NCBI GenBank assembly: GCA_023807065.1
Contig: JAJJLU010003546.1
Span: forward strand, 1-56,123
Direction of reading: 5' to 3'
From: Isotricha intestinalis
Lineage: Eukaryota; Ciliophora; Litostomatea; Vestibuliferida; Isotrichidae
Length of the DNA stretch: 56,123 nucleotides
In this document: piece after piece, positions 27,191-37,197 of the stretch
Numbering within the stretch: the stretch's first letter is position 1
How the letters are laid out: every line of letters starts with the position of its first letter
Program-made: the position numbers and the translations under genes
Notes under the pieces: model-generated
The model's input: the letters and a program-made list of their open reading frames with translations, nothing else
What the model was told of the DNA's origin: nothing
Databases searched by the model: none

Positions 27191-28792
27191 TTAACTTTTA
27201 TTATGATTTGAATCTTGATTATTATTATATTCAATTAAATGAGAAATTGAACTATTTATATTTGAATATAGATTTTTATCTAAATTATTAAAATTTTCAA
27301 GAATAGTTAAAACATGAATAATATTTAATCTCTTATTAATCATTTTAATATAATAATTAAACTCTTCTTTTACTTGTTTTTGTTTTAATTGCATAGGAAG
27401 AAAAGAAATAGAATATTTCTTTTCGAATTTTTCTTTTTCTTTTAATTTATTAGGAATTAAAGTATTTAATTTTTGAAAATTATTTTTTGGAACTGAAAAA
27501 GTAAGTTCTTTACTAACTTCATTTTTAGTACTTTTATTTTGATTATTATTTATTTGAAAAATACTATACTGCCTTTTATAATTATGATTCAAATAATTAT
27601 TTTTATAAGCATTTAAAGATTTACTATTTTTAATTTGATCATTAGTATTCATCAAATTAAGTCCTGAAGTAGAATTTAAATGATTTTTACTAAAAACTTT
27701 TTTTCTTTCAATTTGTAATTCAATAATAAAATCCTTAATGATTTTTTTATAATAAGAATTTTTAGCATTAAAATAATTTAATAAATAACAAATAAAAGAA
27801 ATAGCTTTTGTAATTCCTCCAATTGTAGCTAAATAATCTTGAACTTTTAAAAAGCTTCTTTGATAAATATCAACAACTCCAGAATTACCAATTGAAAAAA
27901 CAGTAAAAGTTCCATTAATTATATTATAAGATAAATCTCTTGAATCAGAATCAATTCTAATTGAATCAAATTGATGAAAAACTTCTTGTTTTTTATTATT
28001 ATAAAATAAACCTGTATTAGTTATATAATTTATTTTTTTTAAATATAACCATATTCTTTTATATACTGATATTGATATACTTAATCTTTCGTTTCTTATA
28101 TGAATTTCTTCTACTTTTTTTTTATTTAAATTATTTATTGAATAGTCTATATATCTTACATCTAAATATGCATTTGATAATAAATCAAATATATAATCCT
28201 CACTTTTACAACTATTATTATTTAATGATGAATTAATGCATTTTGAAAAATAAAAATTATAATATAAAAATGGCTCATTATTACCATAAATTCCATTTAA
28301 ACTTTGATTCATTAATCTAGGAGGAGGACAAAAGTAATTTTTAATATCATTCATTTTTTTAAAATAATTAATATAATCACCAAAATGTTTATTTATATCA
28401 CATTTTTCAAGATATAGTTCATCATAATATTGAATAATATCTTCATTATCATAATTAGAAGTATTAGTATACCAAATTAACAAAGAAATATTATATAAAC
28501 CTTCTTGTTCAATTGGTATTGAATAAGGATCAGATATTTTAAACATAAAAGGAAGAATATTTGAATAAGATATATTTACTTTATTTTCTCTTTTTGAAGA
28601 ATATAATATTGATGCATCTTCTTTTAAAAGAAGATGAATTAAAAAATATATTATAAATATTGCTACTGTTATTATTGAAAATAAAGATAATATTCCTCCT
28701 ATTAAAGTTTTTAAACCTGTTTCTCCATTATCATTGAAAGTAAATTTCCCTTCATAAGAATATAAATCTACTTTTTTAATTAGATTAATCAT
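27191..28792 (-). CDS. Two-TM protein of a protist-wide family, unknown function
   Basis: A 533-residue membrane protein. It starts KKVDLYSYEGKFTFNDNGETGLKTLIGGILSLFS, a motif (K-x-D-Y-x-F-F-N, K-T-x-x-G-G) I associate with an expanded family of ciliate membrane proteins. The first TM is at about 30-54, a large extracellular or lumenal domain with several cysteines follows (55-315), and the second TM region lies at about 318-345 (DYLATIGGITKAISFICYLL). The C-terminal 190 residues are cytosolic, Asn/Lys-rich and disordered. The Gly pairs in both TM entry loops look conserved. Function unknown. Confidence 0.72.
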   Translation of the reverse strand: MINLIKKVDLYSYEGKFTFNDNGETGLKTLIGGILSLFSIITVAIFIIYFLIHLLLKEDASILYSSKRENKVNISYSNILPFMFKISDPYSIPIEQEGLYNISLLIWYTNTSNYDNEDIIQYYDELYLEKCDINKHFGDYINYFKKMNDIKNYFCPPPRLMNQSLNGIYGNNEPFLYYNFYFSKCINSSLNNNSCKSEDYIFDLLSNAYLDVRYIDYSINNLNKKKVEEIHIRNERLSISISVYKRIWLYLKKINYITNTGLFYNNKKQEVFHQFDSIRIDSDSRDLSYNIINGTFTVFSIGNSGVVDIYQRSFLKVQDYLATIGGITKAISFICYLLNYFNAKNSYYKKIIKDFIIELQIERKKVFSKNHLNSTSGLNLMNTNDQIKNSKSLNAYKNNYLNHNYKRQYSIFQINNNQNKSTKNEVSKELTFSVPKNNFQKLNTLIPNKLKEKEKFEKKYSISFLPMQLKQKQVKEEFNYYIKMINKRLNIIHVLTILENFNNLDKNLYSNINSSISHLIEYNNNQDSNHNKS

Positions 28793-28869
28793 TTTTTTTT
28801 TTATATTTTTTTATAATAAAAAAATTAAATTTTCATGTAATTTTTAATTAAAATCTAAAAATAAATTTA

Positions 28870-29718
28870 TTATCCTTTTTTAAACAATTTCTTGAACAAA
28901 TTAGTGAAGATATTAGATTTTTCAACTTTTTTTTCTTGAGGAACATAACCATCAGTAGTTATCATATAAAAGTTAGTTTCATCATATAATCCACAAGGAT
29001 TTTTTAAAAAAACATTATCAACACAAACAGCATCTTTACTTGAAGGAAACATTTCTTTAGTGAAGTAACAATTAACATTATGTTCATTAATAATAGTACA
29101 AGGAATTTCAGTTGAAATATTAGAAACCATAACAGGAGAATAATAATCATATAAATTTTCTTTAAATTCATAACTTAAAAAATAAGGTGGTTTATCAAAA
29201 GTGTAATTAAATGAATTTTTACCATCTTTAATAGGAATACTTAACATTTTCTTTTCTTTAGTATGTCCTAAATATCGATATATATAACCATAATTATTAT
29301 TATCTACTCTTGATTGATAAACTTCACCTTCGTATATAAAATAAAAATCTTTTTTTTCCCAAATAAGTGGTCTTTTGAAAGGTCCTTTTAAATTAAATAA
29401 AGAAAATTTTTTTGTTAATTTACATATCATATGATGTGAATCTTCATCACCATATAAATCACATTGAATATCTAATGTTTTGTTTTTTTCTTTTGGATTT
29501 TCACTTATATATGAAAAGTTCCATACTTTTGGAACATATATTCCATTTGGTATTTTCATGTTTTTTGAACATTCAACATATATGTAAAAATCTTCAGAAT
29601 CTAAATCTGTGCAAAAAAAATTGGTTGATGGAATAAATTTGATTGGAATTACATCAAATAATTGAATGTAGGATGATGATAGTTGAGTTAATAAAAGGAA
29701 AAATAATAGTTTTTTCAT
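28870..29718 (-). CDS. Secreted or ER-lumenal Cys-containing protein, unknown
   Basis: A 282-residue protein with a signal peptide (KKLLFFLLLTQLSSSYIQL). The mature part is mixed beta with cysteines spread as probable disulfide pairs (FFCTDL, VECSKN, IQCDLYGDE, MICKLT, IPCTII, VNCYFTK, AVCVDN, NPCGLYD). It has no repeats and no TM segment. The C-terminus is basic (TNLFKKLFKKG). I do not recognise a family. Its start lies about 660 bases from the CDPK 3' end, on the same strand. Confidence 0.7.
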   Translation of the reverse strand: MKKLLFFLLLTQLSSSYIQLFDVIPIKFIPSTNFFCTDLDSEDFYIYVECSKNMKIPNGIYVPKVWNFSYISENPKEKNKTLDIQCDLYGDEDSHHMICKLTKKFSLFNLKGPFKRPLIWEKKDFYFIYEGEVYQSRVDNNNYGYIYRYLGHTKEKKMLSIPIKDGKNSFNYTFDKPPYFLSYEFKENLYDYYSPVMVSNISTEIPCTIINEHNVNCYFTKEMFPSSKDAVCVDNVFLKNPCGLYDETNFYMITTDGYVPQEKKVEKSNIFTNLFKKLFKKG

Positions 29719-30376
29719 TTTTTTTCTATCTTATATGGAATTCAGTTATTTAATATATTTTATTTTCTTTGGTTTTTTAATTAATTTAAAATTATTAATA
29801 TTAATTATAAATTGATATTAAATCAAATTATGAAAATTATCGTGATAATTATTTTTTAAAACTTAATTATATTATATGTATTTTTTGTTGTTTAATTGAA
29901 ATAAATTTTATTTAAATAAGAATTAAAAATATTAAATATTATGATAATTTATGTGAAATATGCTATAGAGAAAAGAAAGATAAATTTTTGGTTATATAAA
30001 AATGATATATTGAAATAATAAATATTGTGAAAAATAGAATTCTACTTTTTTAACTAGTTTTTTAAAAGGAAAAAAACAAAAGAAAATAATAATTGTTTAT
30101 CATATCATCTAAATTAAAAATATAAATATTAAATAGAAATAGAAGGATTTAGAAAACATAGTGTTGAAAAATGATTTCATTTATAATATTAAATAAAACA
30201 AATTTAAGATGTATTTCTAATTTTAAATCATTCCATACATTATCCCTCTAATTTTATTATTATTTTTTATATTTTTAATTGAATATATATTTAAAGGAAA
30301 TGTAAATCTAAAAAAGTGTTTTTAATCAAATAAAAAATTAAAAAATCATAAAATATTCTTAAAAAAAAACACAAAA
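29719..30376. other. Intergenic, nothing supported
   Basis: 658 A/T-rich bases; scattered short open stretches only. Confidence 0.5.
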
Positions 30377-31795
30377 TTAAACTTGATTATAAAAATTATA
30401 TCCCATAAAATCTAAAAATTCTCTATAATCAATAGCATTATCTCCATTTTTATCAATTTCACGAATCATTTCTTCAATTTTTCCATCAAAATCTCTTTCT
30501 AATTTTAAAACATTTAAAATATCATTTTTATCAATTTTTCCAGTATTATCTACATCAAATTTCTCAAAAGCTTCATACAATCTTTTTTCTCTTAAAATTT
30601 TATTTTCTTCAATAGCAGCAGTTAAAAATTCTGTATAATCAATAACACCATTTTTATCAGTATCAATTTCTTTAAAAATATTTTCAATATCAAAAGCAGC
30701 TGTTTCTACATTTAATTTAATTAAACCTTCTTTAAACTCTTCTAAATTAATCATTCCATCATTATTAATATCAAATTCTTTAAATATATTTTTTATATCT
30801 TTAACTTCACAATCATTTAATCTTGAAGTAATAAAAGTAAAAACCATTTTTTTAAATTTATTCATTTGAATATAATTAATAAACTTCTGAATATCAAAAT
30901 TAATATTTTTCCTTTCAATAATTTCTACCTTTTTAAACCATTCATGATTTAAAATATCATCAATAGAAATTCTATGATTTTCATCAACTAATATTTTTTG
31001 AATTAAATCAATAGCTTCTTTAGAAATATTATTCCATTTATTATCAGGAAAATCATATTTTAAAGTAGAAATTTTATAATAAATTTCTTTATTATTATTT
31101 CCATTAAAAGGAGGTTCTCCAGATAATAAAATATATAATATTATTCCAGCAGACCAAATATCACATTTTTCAGAATAATCTTTAATTAATATTTCAGGGG
31201 CAACATAATAACAAGTTCCAACTGGAGAAGATAATTTATTTCTTGTGTAATTTCTACTTAAACCAAAATCTATTATTTTTATATTATCTAAATTTTCTTC
31301 TTCTTTTTCTGTAAATAAAATATTTTCTGGTTTTAAATCTCTATGAACTATTCCTTTAGAATGACAATATTTTATTACTGATATTATTTGCTTAAATATT
31401 AATGAAGCTTCATATTCTGAAAATATTTTTTTTTTCTTTATTCTTTCTATTATTTTATCAAATAATTCTCCTCCTTTTAAATTCTCCATTATTAAATAAT
31501 AATTGTGCTTATCTTCATATATTTCATATAATTTTACTATATTTGGATGATCACAATTTTTTAGTATTAATATTTCTCTTTCTACTCTTTCCATATTTTT
31601 TTTCACTTTTGGAATTTGCTTACATGCATAATTCTCACCTGTTATTAAATTGCTTACTAAATATACTTTTCCATATCCTCCTTTCCCTATTTGCTTTATT
31701 ATTTGATAATCCTTTGTTAAATCTTTCTTTAATACTTCAATAAATGTATTTTTTGAAAATTCTATTTCCTTTGATTTTTCGTTTTCTATTTCCAT
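30377..31795 (-). CDS. Calcium-dependent protein kinase (CDPK)
   Basis: A 472-residue kinase with four C-terminal EF hands, the plant/alveolate CDPK architecture. Kinase motifs: GKGGYG (37-42), catalytic Lys59 in YACKQI, HRDLKPEN (about 149-156), DFGLS and APEIL, then the autoinhibitory junction (FDIQKFINYIQMNKFKKMVFTFIT). The EF-hand loops read DINNDGMINLEE, DTDKNGVIDYTE, DVDNTGKIDKND and DKNGDNAIDYRE; the fourth has Asn for the usual Gly. Calcium binding to the EF hands should release the junction helix and switch on the kinase. There is no obvious N-myristoylation (MEIENE). Such kinases are absent from animals and fungi, which helps place the organism. Confidence 0.95.
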   Translation of the reverse strand: MEIENEKSKEIEFSKNTFIEVLKKDLTKDYQIIKQIGKGGYGKVYLVSNLITGENYACKQIPKVKKNMERVEREILILKNCDHPNIVKLYEIYEDKHNYYLIMENLKGGELFDKIIERIKKKKIFSEYEASLIFKQIISVIKYCHSKGIVHRDLKPENILFTEKEEENLDNIKIIDFGLSRNYTRNKLSSPVGTCYYVAPEILIKDYSEKCDIWSAGIILYILLSGEPPFNGNNNKEIYYKISTLKYDFPDNKWNNISKEAIDLIQKILVDENHRISIDDILNHEWFKKVEIIERKNINFDIQKFINYIQMNKFKKMVFTFITSRLNDCEVKDIKNIFKEFDINNDGMINLEEFKEGLIKLNVETAAFDIENIFKEIDTDKNGVIDYTEFLTAAIEENKILREKRLYEAFEKFDVDNTGKIDKNDILNVLKLERDFDGKIEEMIREIDKNGDNAIDYREFLDFMGYNFYNQV

Positions 31796-32069
31796 TTTTA
31801 TTAAATAATTATTTATTACTTTTTTAATATTTATATTTTTTTTTTTTATTATTTTTTTATTTAATTAATATAAATTTTATGTTTCTTATTAATTTATATC
31901 ATTTATTTTTCCTTTTATTTCTTGGGTATTTATATTTATTTGAAATTTATTGAATTAATACGAAAATAAAATTTTCTTATCATTTATATCAAATCCAATA
32001 AACTCTTTAAATTAAATATATTATTATCACATATATACATTTTTTTTCCTTCTAAAAAAAAATAAAAAA

Positions 32070-33350
32070 ATGAATTGGAGAATCCTAATCTTAATGTCAA
32101 CAAATATGATGTTTGGAATAGGATATTCAATGTTAGAAATATTATTTCCACTAGAAGCAAAAAAATATGGAACATCAGAGACAACATCAGGAATAATATT
32201 TTCCTCAATATCAATTCCAAACATAATAATAATCCCATTAGTTCCATATTTATCTCAAAAAATAAACAAAAGATTATTATTTATAACAAGTACATTAATA
32301 ATAATTATATCAACAATAGCATTTGGATTAGCATCATTAATAAAAAGAAAAAATATATTTGAAATATATTCTTTCATATGTAGATTTTCACAAGGAATTG
32401 GAGTTGCAATTTCTCAAACAATGATATATAGTTTTTCAGTTTCTTTAAGTGAAAATAATAAAGAAATAAATTTATATATGGGATTAATGGAATTTTCCTT
32501 TTCTTTAGGACAAGCTATTGGTCCTTTTTATGCTTCTTTTTTATATAATATTTTTAATTTTACTATTCCCTTTTTTATTCTTGGATTTATTGTTCTTTTT
32601 TCTTTACCTTTATATTATTATATTAATATTCAAAATGCTCATGATGAAATTAGTGGATTTGATTTTTTAAAACTTATTTTTAATTTAAAGATTTTCTTAA
32701 CTTTCATTGCTTTAATTATTGCTATGATTGCTGATATTTTTTATGAACCTATTTTAGAAAATTATTTAATTGAAAAATATAATTTTTCTTCTTTATTAGT
32801 TTCATTATATTTTGATATTCCAGTAGTAACTTTTTTCATAGCAATTTATTTAATAAATCCTTTTTTAGAAAAATATGGAACTAAATTTCAAATAACATTA
32901 TCATTATTATTAATGTCAATATCATTATCATCGATAAAATTATTAAATCAAAAATCAATATTATTAATATTTCAATTTATTATGTTAGGTTTTTCAGAAG
33001 CTCCAATAATCATATCTTCAATGGAAGATTTTTTAATAAGTTTAAAAGAAATTAAGAAATTTAGTGAAGAATATTCAAATGATTTAGCAAGTTCATTTTT
33101 TACTTTTTCTGTTAGTTTAGGTGCTACTATTGGTCCTATTATTGGAGCTTATTATTCTGAAAAAAAAGGATTTGATTATTCTTGTTTTGTTATTTCTATC
33201 ATTAGCTTCTTTTGGTTTATTGTTTTTGGTGTTGGATTATTTAATTTTATTTCTATTGATTTTAAAAATAGAAATAATTATCATAATAATATTAAAGATT
33301 TTAATAATGATAATCAAGAAAATTTGGTTAAGGAAGGAGAAGATTCTTAA
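32070..33350 (+). CDS. MFS transporter (SLC18/TetA-like type), 12 TM
   Basis: A 426-residue transporter with about 12 hydrophobic segments in two sets of six. The N-terminal half reads WRILILMSTNMMFGIGYSML, then the TM2-3 loop (VPYLSQKINKRLLFITST), TM4 with RFSQGIGVAISQTMIYSFSV and TM5 with SLGQAIGPFYASFLY, the antiporter-type G-x-x-x-G-P-x-x-G motif of drug/vesicular-amine MFS. The second half repeats this as SLGATIGPIIGAYYSEKKG. A short polar tail follows. Substrate unknown. It is divergent from the CDPK and unrelated in detail to the MFS protein at 15326. Confidence 0.83.
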   Translation: MNWRILILMSTNMMFGIGYSMLEILFPLEAKKYGTSETTSGIIFSSISIPNIIIIPLVPYLSQKINKRLLFITSTLIIIISTIAFGLASLIKRKNIFEIYSFICRFSQGIGVAISQTMIYSFSVSLSENNKEINLYMGLMEFSFSLGQAIGPFYASFLYNIFNFTIPFFILGFIVLFSLPLYYYINIQNAHDEISGFDFLKLIFNLKIFLTFIALIIAMIADIFYEPILENYLIEKYNFSSLLVSLYFDIPVVTFFIAIYLINPFLEKYGTKFQITLSLLLMSISLSSIKLLNQKSILLIFQFIMLGFSEAPIIISSMEDFLISLKEIKKFSEEYSNDLASSFFTFSVSLGATIGPIIGAYYSEKKGFDYSCFVISIISFFWFIVFGVGLFNFISIDFKNRNNYHNNIKDFNNDNQENLVKEGEDS

Positions 33351-33528
33351 AATTTTTTTTTTTTGGTATTTAAAATTATAAATCATTTTAAATATATTAT
33401 ATTTAATTTTAAAATCAATATTTTTACTTTTTAAATGATAAATGTTTAAAAAATGTAAATTATAAATATTCAAAAATTGTCTTTTGTTATATGAAGTAAA
33501 AACAAAAAAAAAATATCATCAAAATAAA

Positions 33529-34175
33529 ATGGGAAAGCAAAATAAGAAAGATTTAAAAAATAAAAATATAAATTTAAATGAACAAGAATATGAAATAGAG
33601 AAAATATTAGAAAAAAGAATAATAAAGAATAAAATTGAATATTTAATAAAATGGAAAGATTATCCCGAATCAGAAAATACATGGGAACCAATTGAAAATA
33701 TGGATAATGCAAAAAGAATGATATCTGAATTTGAAAAAAAGTTAAAAGAAAAAAAAACTAAAAATATAATAAATTATTTCAATGAAGGTAAGTTAAATAA
33801 TAATATGAAAAAAAATTATAAGATTAAGTCTTCTAAACCAATTAGAACTTATAAAACTTTTGAAAATATAAATACTGAAGAAAAACAAATTCAAAATGAT
33901 TTTATTCAAAAAAAAAGGAAAAATAATAAAAAAGATATTTTACCTGTTGAAAAATCTAAAGAAAATGAAAAGAAAAAAATTATAAATAAAATGATTTATT
34001 CTACTTTATATGGGAGTTTAAATACTTCTTTTGAATCATCAATTTCTTCAAAAAATATTTCTGAAAAAAATGATGATAAAAATAAAAATAAAGAAAAGAA
34101 AAAATTAAATATAAAGAAAAAAGAAAATATAAAAAAAGAAAAAAAAAATGAAATTGCAAAAGAAACAAATAATAA

Positions 34176-34206
<31 letters not shown>

Positions 34207-34239
34207 AAAAATAATCATAATAATAATAATAAAAATAAA

Positions 34240-34295
<56 letters not shown>

Positions 34296-34683
34296 GAACA
34301 ATAATAATAATAATATAGAAGAAAATTTAGATGATTATTATTCTCGTTTAATAGATGATAAAGAAAAAATATTAAGAAGTATAAAAGAAGAAAAAGAAAA
34401 AGAAAAAGCAAAAAAAAAAGAAAAAGAAAAAAAAAAGAATATTATATATGAAGAATTTCCAGATTTAGATTTTACTATATTATCAATTAAAAATTTATTC
34501 CAATCCGAAAAAGGAATTGTTGCAATAACTTTAGTGAAAAAAAAAGCTGAAAAAATTCAACAAGAAATATATATAATGACTGAAGCAATTCAAAAATATG
34601 CTCCTAAATTATTATTTGATTATTATGAATCAATCATAGGAAAAAATCTACCAACTCAACAAGAAATAGGAATAAACAATTAA
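33529..34683 (+). CDS. HP1-like protein with polyasparagine linker
   Basis: From ATG 33529 this is 384 residues; the open frame runs a little further upstream without an ATG. The chromodomain sits at about 20-72 ([38 protein letters not shown]), with cage aromatics Tyr21, Trp42 and Tyr45. The linker holds a nearly pure Asn run of about 50 residues and Lys/Glu blocks. The chromoshadow-type C-terminus ([20 protein letters not shown] to [12 protein letters not shown]) is more diverged than in the other two paralogs. Likely binds methylated histone and dimerises. Third HP1-type gene in 13 kb. Confidence 0.88.
34168..34317 (+). repeat. AAT trinucleotide tract coding polyasparagine
   Basis: About 50 mostly AAT codons broken by a few AAA, AAG, CAT and AAC. 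Open on the opposite strand as a Tyr-rich shadow frame. Prone to slippage. Confidence 0.95.
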
Positions 34684-34807
34684 TTTTAATATATATTTAT
34701 CAATATTAATATTAAATTATATAATAAAATATATAAGGAAAAATAAAATAATGATTTAATCAAACATTATAATATTAAATTTTAAATTTTTAAATCTATT
34801 TAAAAAC

Positions 34808-35737
34808 ATGGAAAATAAAAATAAAATATTTGAAGACAATAATATTTTATCTAAATTAGATTTATCAAATAAAGAATTAATGGGAGAAGGATATGTTAGT
34901 AAAGGTTATAAAGTAAAAGTAAAAAATGAAAATAAAATAGAATATATTATTTTAGTAGGATTAATTAATGATTCATATCAATGTTATAAAGATTCATATG
35001 ATAATTTAATATTTATTTATAATAATGGAAATCCTTTAATTAAATCAATTAAAATTCCTATTGATGATTTAAATTTAATTAAACCTAATAATGAATTTAA
35101 ATACGGTTGTTTAATATATAAAAATATTCCAGGAGTGATTATTAAAGAAAATATAATCAACAAAATAAATATAGAAAATATAACAAATTCAATAAGTAAT
35201 TTCTTAATTGAACTTTATAACATAAAAATTAAAGAAGATTTCTCAATATCAGAATTTAAAGAAAAACAATTGAATTATTTTAATGAAATAACATTAACAT
35301 TTAAAAATTATTTAAATAATAAAAATTATAAATATGATAAGAATAAATTATTACAATTTAAAGAAGAATATAAAAATTATTTAAAAGAATTTAATGAGCC
35401 ACATTACATTCATGGAGATTTATGGGAAGAAAATATGATAATAACAGAAGATTATCAAAATCTTTCTGGAATTATAGATTTTGATGATTTTGGAATTGGA
35501 GATAATGCTTTAGATTTTGCAAATTTATCTGATTTTGGGTATGATTTTATTAATATTGTTATTCAAAAATGCTCTTCTATTATTAATAATGTTAATGTTA
35601 ATGATTTTATTATTAAAATTAAAATGTATGAAAAATGGGTTTTTTTAAATAATTTTTTTTATCTTTATCAAAATTATAAAAATGATTGTAGATTAGAACA
35701 AATTATTGAGGAAATGAAAGAATTGAATTTTATTTAA
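34808..35737 (+). CDS. APH-fold small-molecule kinase (phosphotransferase)
   Basis: A 309-residue protein of the aminoglycoside-phosphotransferase/choline-kinase fold. The catalytic loop is HGDLWEENMII (residues 202-212), with catalytic Asp and Asn, followed by GIIDFDDFGIGDNALDFANL, which holds the metal-binding Asp. HGDLW is the version seen in fructosamine-kinase-like and bacterial APH proteins. The N-terminal lobe is reduced (KVKNENKIEYIILVG, LIYKNIPGVII with the typical hinge). Substrate could be an amino sugar, choline-like alcohol, or other small molecule. The bacterial-like signature raises lateral transfer as a possibility, though composition is fully adapted to the host. Confidence 0.78.
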   Translation: MENKNKIFEDNNILSKLDLSNKELMGEGYVSKGYKVKVKNENKIEYIILVGLINDSYQCYKDSYDNLIFIYNNGNPLIKSIKIPIDDLNLIKPNNEFKYGCLIYKNIPGVIIKENIINKINIENITNSISNFLIELYNIKIKEDFSISEFKEKQLNYFNEITLTFKNYLNNKNYKYDKNKLLQFKEEYKNYLKEFNEPHYIHGDLWEENMIITEDYQNLSGIIDFDDFGIGDNALDFANLSDFGYDFINIVIQKCSSIINNVNVNDFIIKIKMYEKWVFLNNFFYLYQNYKNDCRLEQIIEEMKELNFI

Positions 35738-35861
35738 TCACCTAAACAAATTTAATTTTTATATGTTTTTTTAATTATTTTTTTCATAATGAAAAGAAAA
35801 AGGTTTTTAATTATATATATATTTTCAAGAACTAAATAAGTTATAGAAATTTATTTTTAAA

Positions 35862-35993
35862 ATGAATTATTTAAACAATAAAAAAGAAATAATTATTTAT
35901 CCTTGGTTAAAAAACATTAAAACTATTACAGTTGCAAAATTTTTGTTTTATTCTTTCCAAGCATGGACAGGAACAAAACACCATTATAAATAA
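35862..35993 (+). CDS. Small ORF, 43 residues, weak
   Basis: ATG to TAA, reading MNYLNNKKEI then YPWLKN and YSFQAWTGTKHHYK. The C-terminal part has Trp, Gly, His and Pro residues that are scarce in random A/T-rich frames, so it may be a real short gene or the remnant of one. No family recognised. Confidence 0.25.
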   Translation: MNYLNNKKEIIIYPWLKNIKTITVAKFLFYSFQAWTGTKHHYK

Positions 35994-37197
35994 AATTATA
36001 CAATTTAAAAAAATGAAGTGAATAAAACAATAAAAACATAAATAAATCCAATAAATGTAATCTATTATATAAATAATATTTATGAAATTTTCTTAACATA
36101 TCATAATTAATTTAAAAAATAAACATAATAAAATTCATTTGAATATGAATGGAAAAATAACATAAAAAAATAAAAAAACAGAAAAAAATAATAAATGAAA
36201 TAAACTTTTGATGATTATTTTTCCAATAAATAATATTAAAATTCTTTCTATTATGATTTTTTTCATTTTGGTAATTTATGTGTATTTCCATTTTTCCCCA
36301 TAAAAAACAAAAATCTGAGTTTTTTGTTCTTTCTATATAATTATGTTGAATTATAGTAGAATTATAGCATTAATTTTTTATAAATATTCTAAACTTTATT
36401 TACACTTTGGAGATGTTAATAATAAAAATATTCTTTTTGAATAATTAGTGTTAACTCCTAGTTTTATTCAATCTAATATAAAAAGATTAGAATTTGAATA
36501 ATTCATTGATGATATAGAATTATATGATATATTAAATATATTATTATTGATGTAGTATAATTCATTATTATTATTTGTTAAGTTCTCATTTTTATTATTT
36601 GCTATGATATATTATTATTTGATGATTATTTTTTGTGACTTCATTATTTGAGGGATTGAATTAAAATATTTTTTTATTTTCTAAATTTTATTTAATATTT
36701 ATTTTCTTTAGTAAATCTAATTCTATTGTTTTACTTTCTTTCATTATCTTTTTCATTCATTTATTCATTAAAAATAAAAAGAAATAATAATATATAATCA
36801 TTATTAATCTGTTTTAAACTTTTGAAGAAATATAATTATATTTTACATTAAAATTCTTTCTTTTTAATAATAAATATGCATTTATATTACTTTTTTTTTA
36901 AAGGAGATTATTTATAATTTTGAATGTGATTTTTTTCAAATATAACTATTTTTTAATATCTAAAATAGTTTAATTCGTTTTTTCTCTTTTATCTGTTTTG
37001 GATTAAATCAAATATTAAATTTCTTAAGTATTTTATTTATAAATCAAAAGAAAAAAATATTGAATTAAATCCTATTTGTTTTACTTATGATTACTTTATT
37101 TATTATCAATTTTCTCATAAGTTAAAAATTTCAAAGAATAAATTTCATTTCATTAAAATAAATTATATGTATAAAAAAACTAAATTTTAAATAGAAA
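35994..37197. other. Large intergenic region with a possible decayed gene near 36343-36560
   Basis: About 1.2 kb without an intact gene. The frame beginning at ATG 36343 reads through FYKYSKLYLHFGDVNNKNIL and, after single TAA codons, QSNIKRLEFE and FIDDIELYD. It looks like coding sequence broken by two or three TAA/TAG stops, each a one-base change from CAA/CAG. The remainder (36600-37197) shows nothing. Confidence 0.35.

Noticed and set aside
34001..34411. Minus-strand 136-residue Tyr/Phe-rich ORF
   Set aside because: Antisense of the polyAsn tract in the HP1-like gene; TTA/ATT codons read as Tyr/Leu/Ile.
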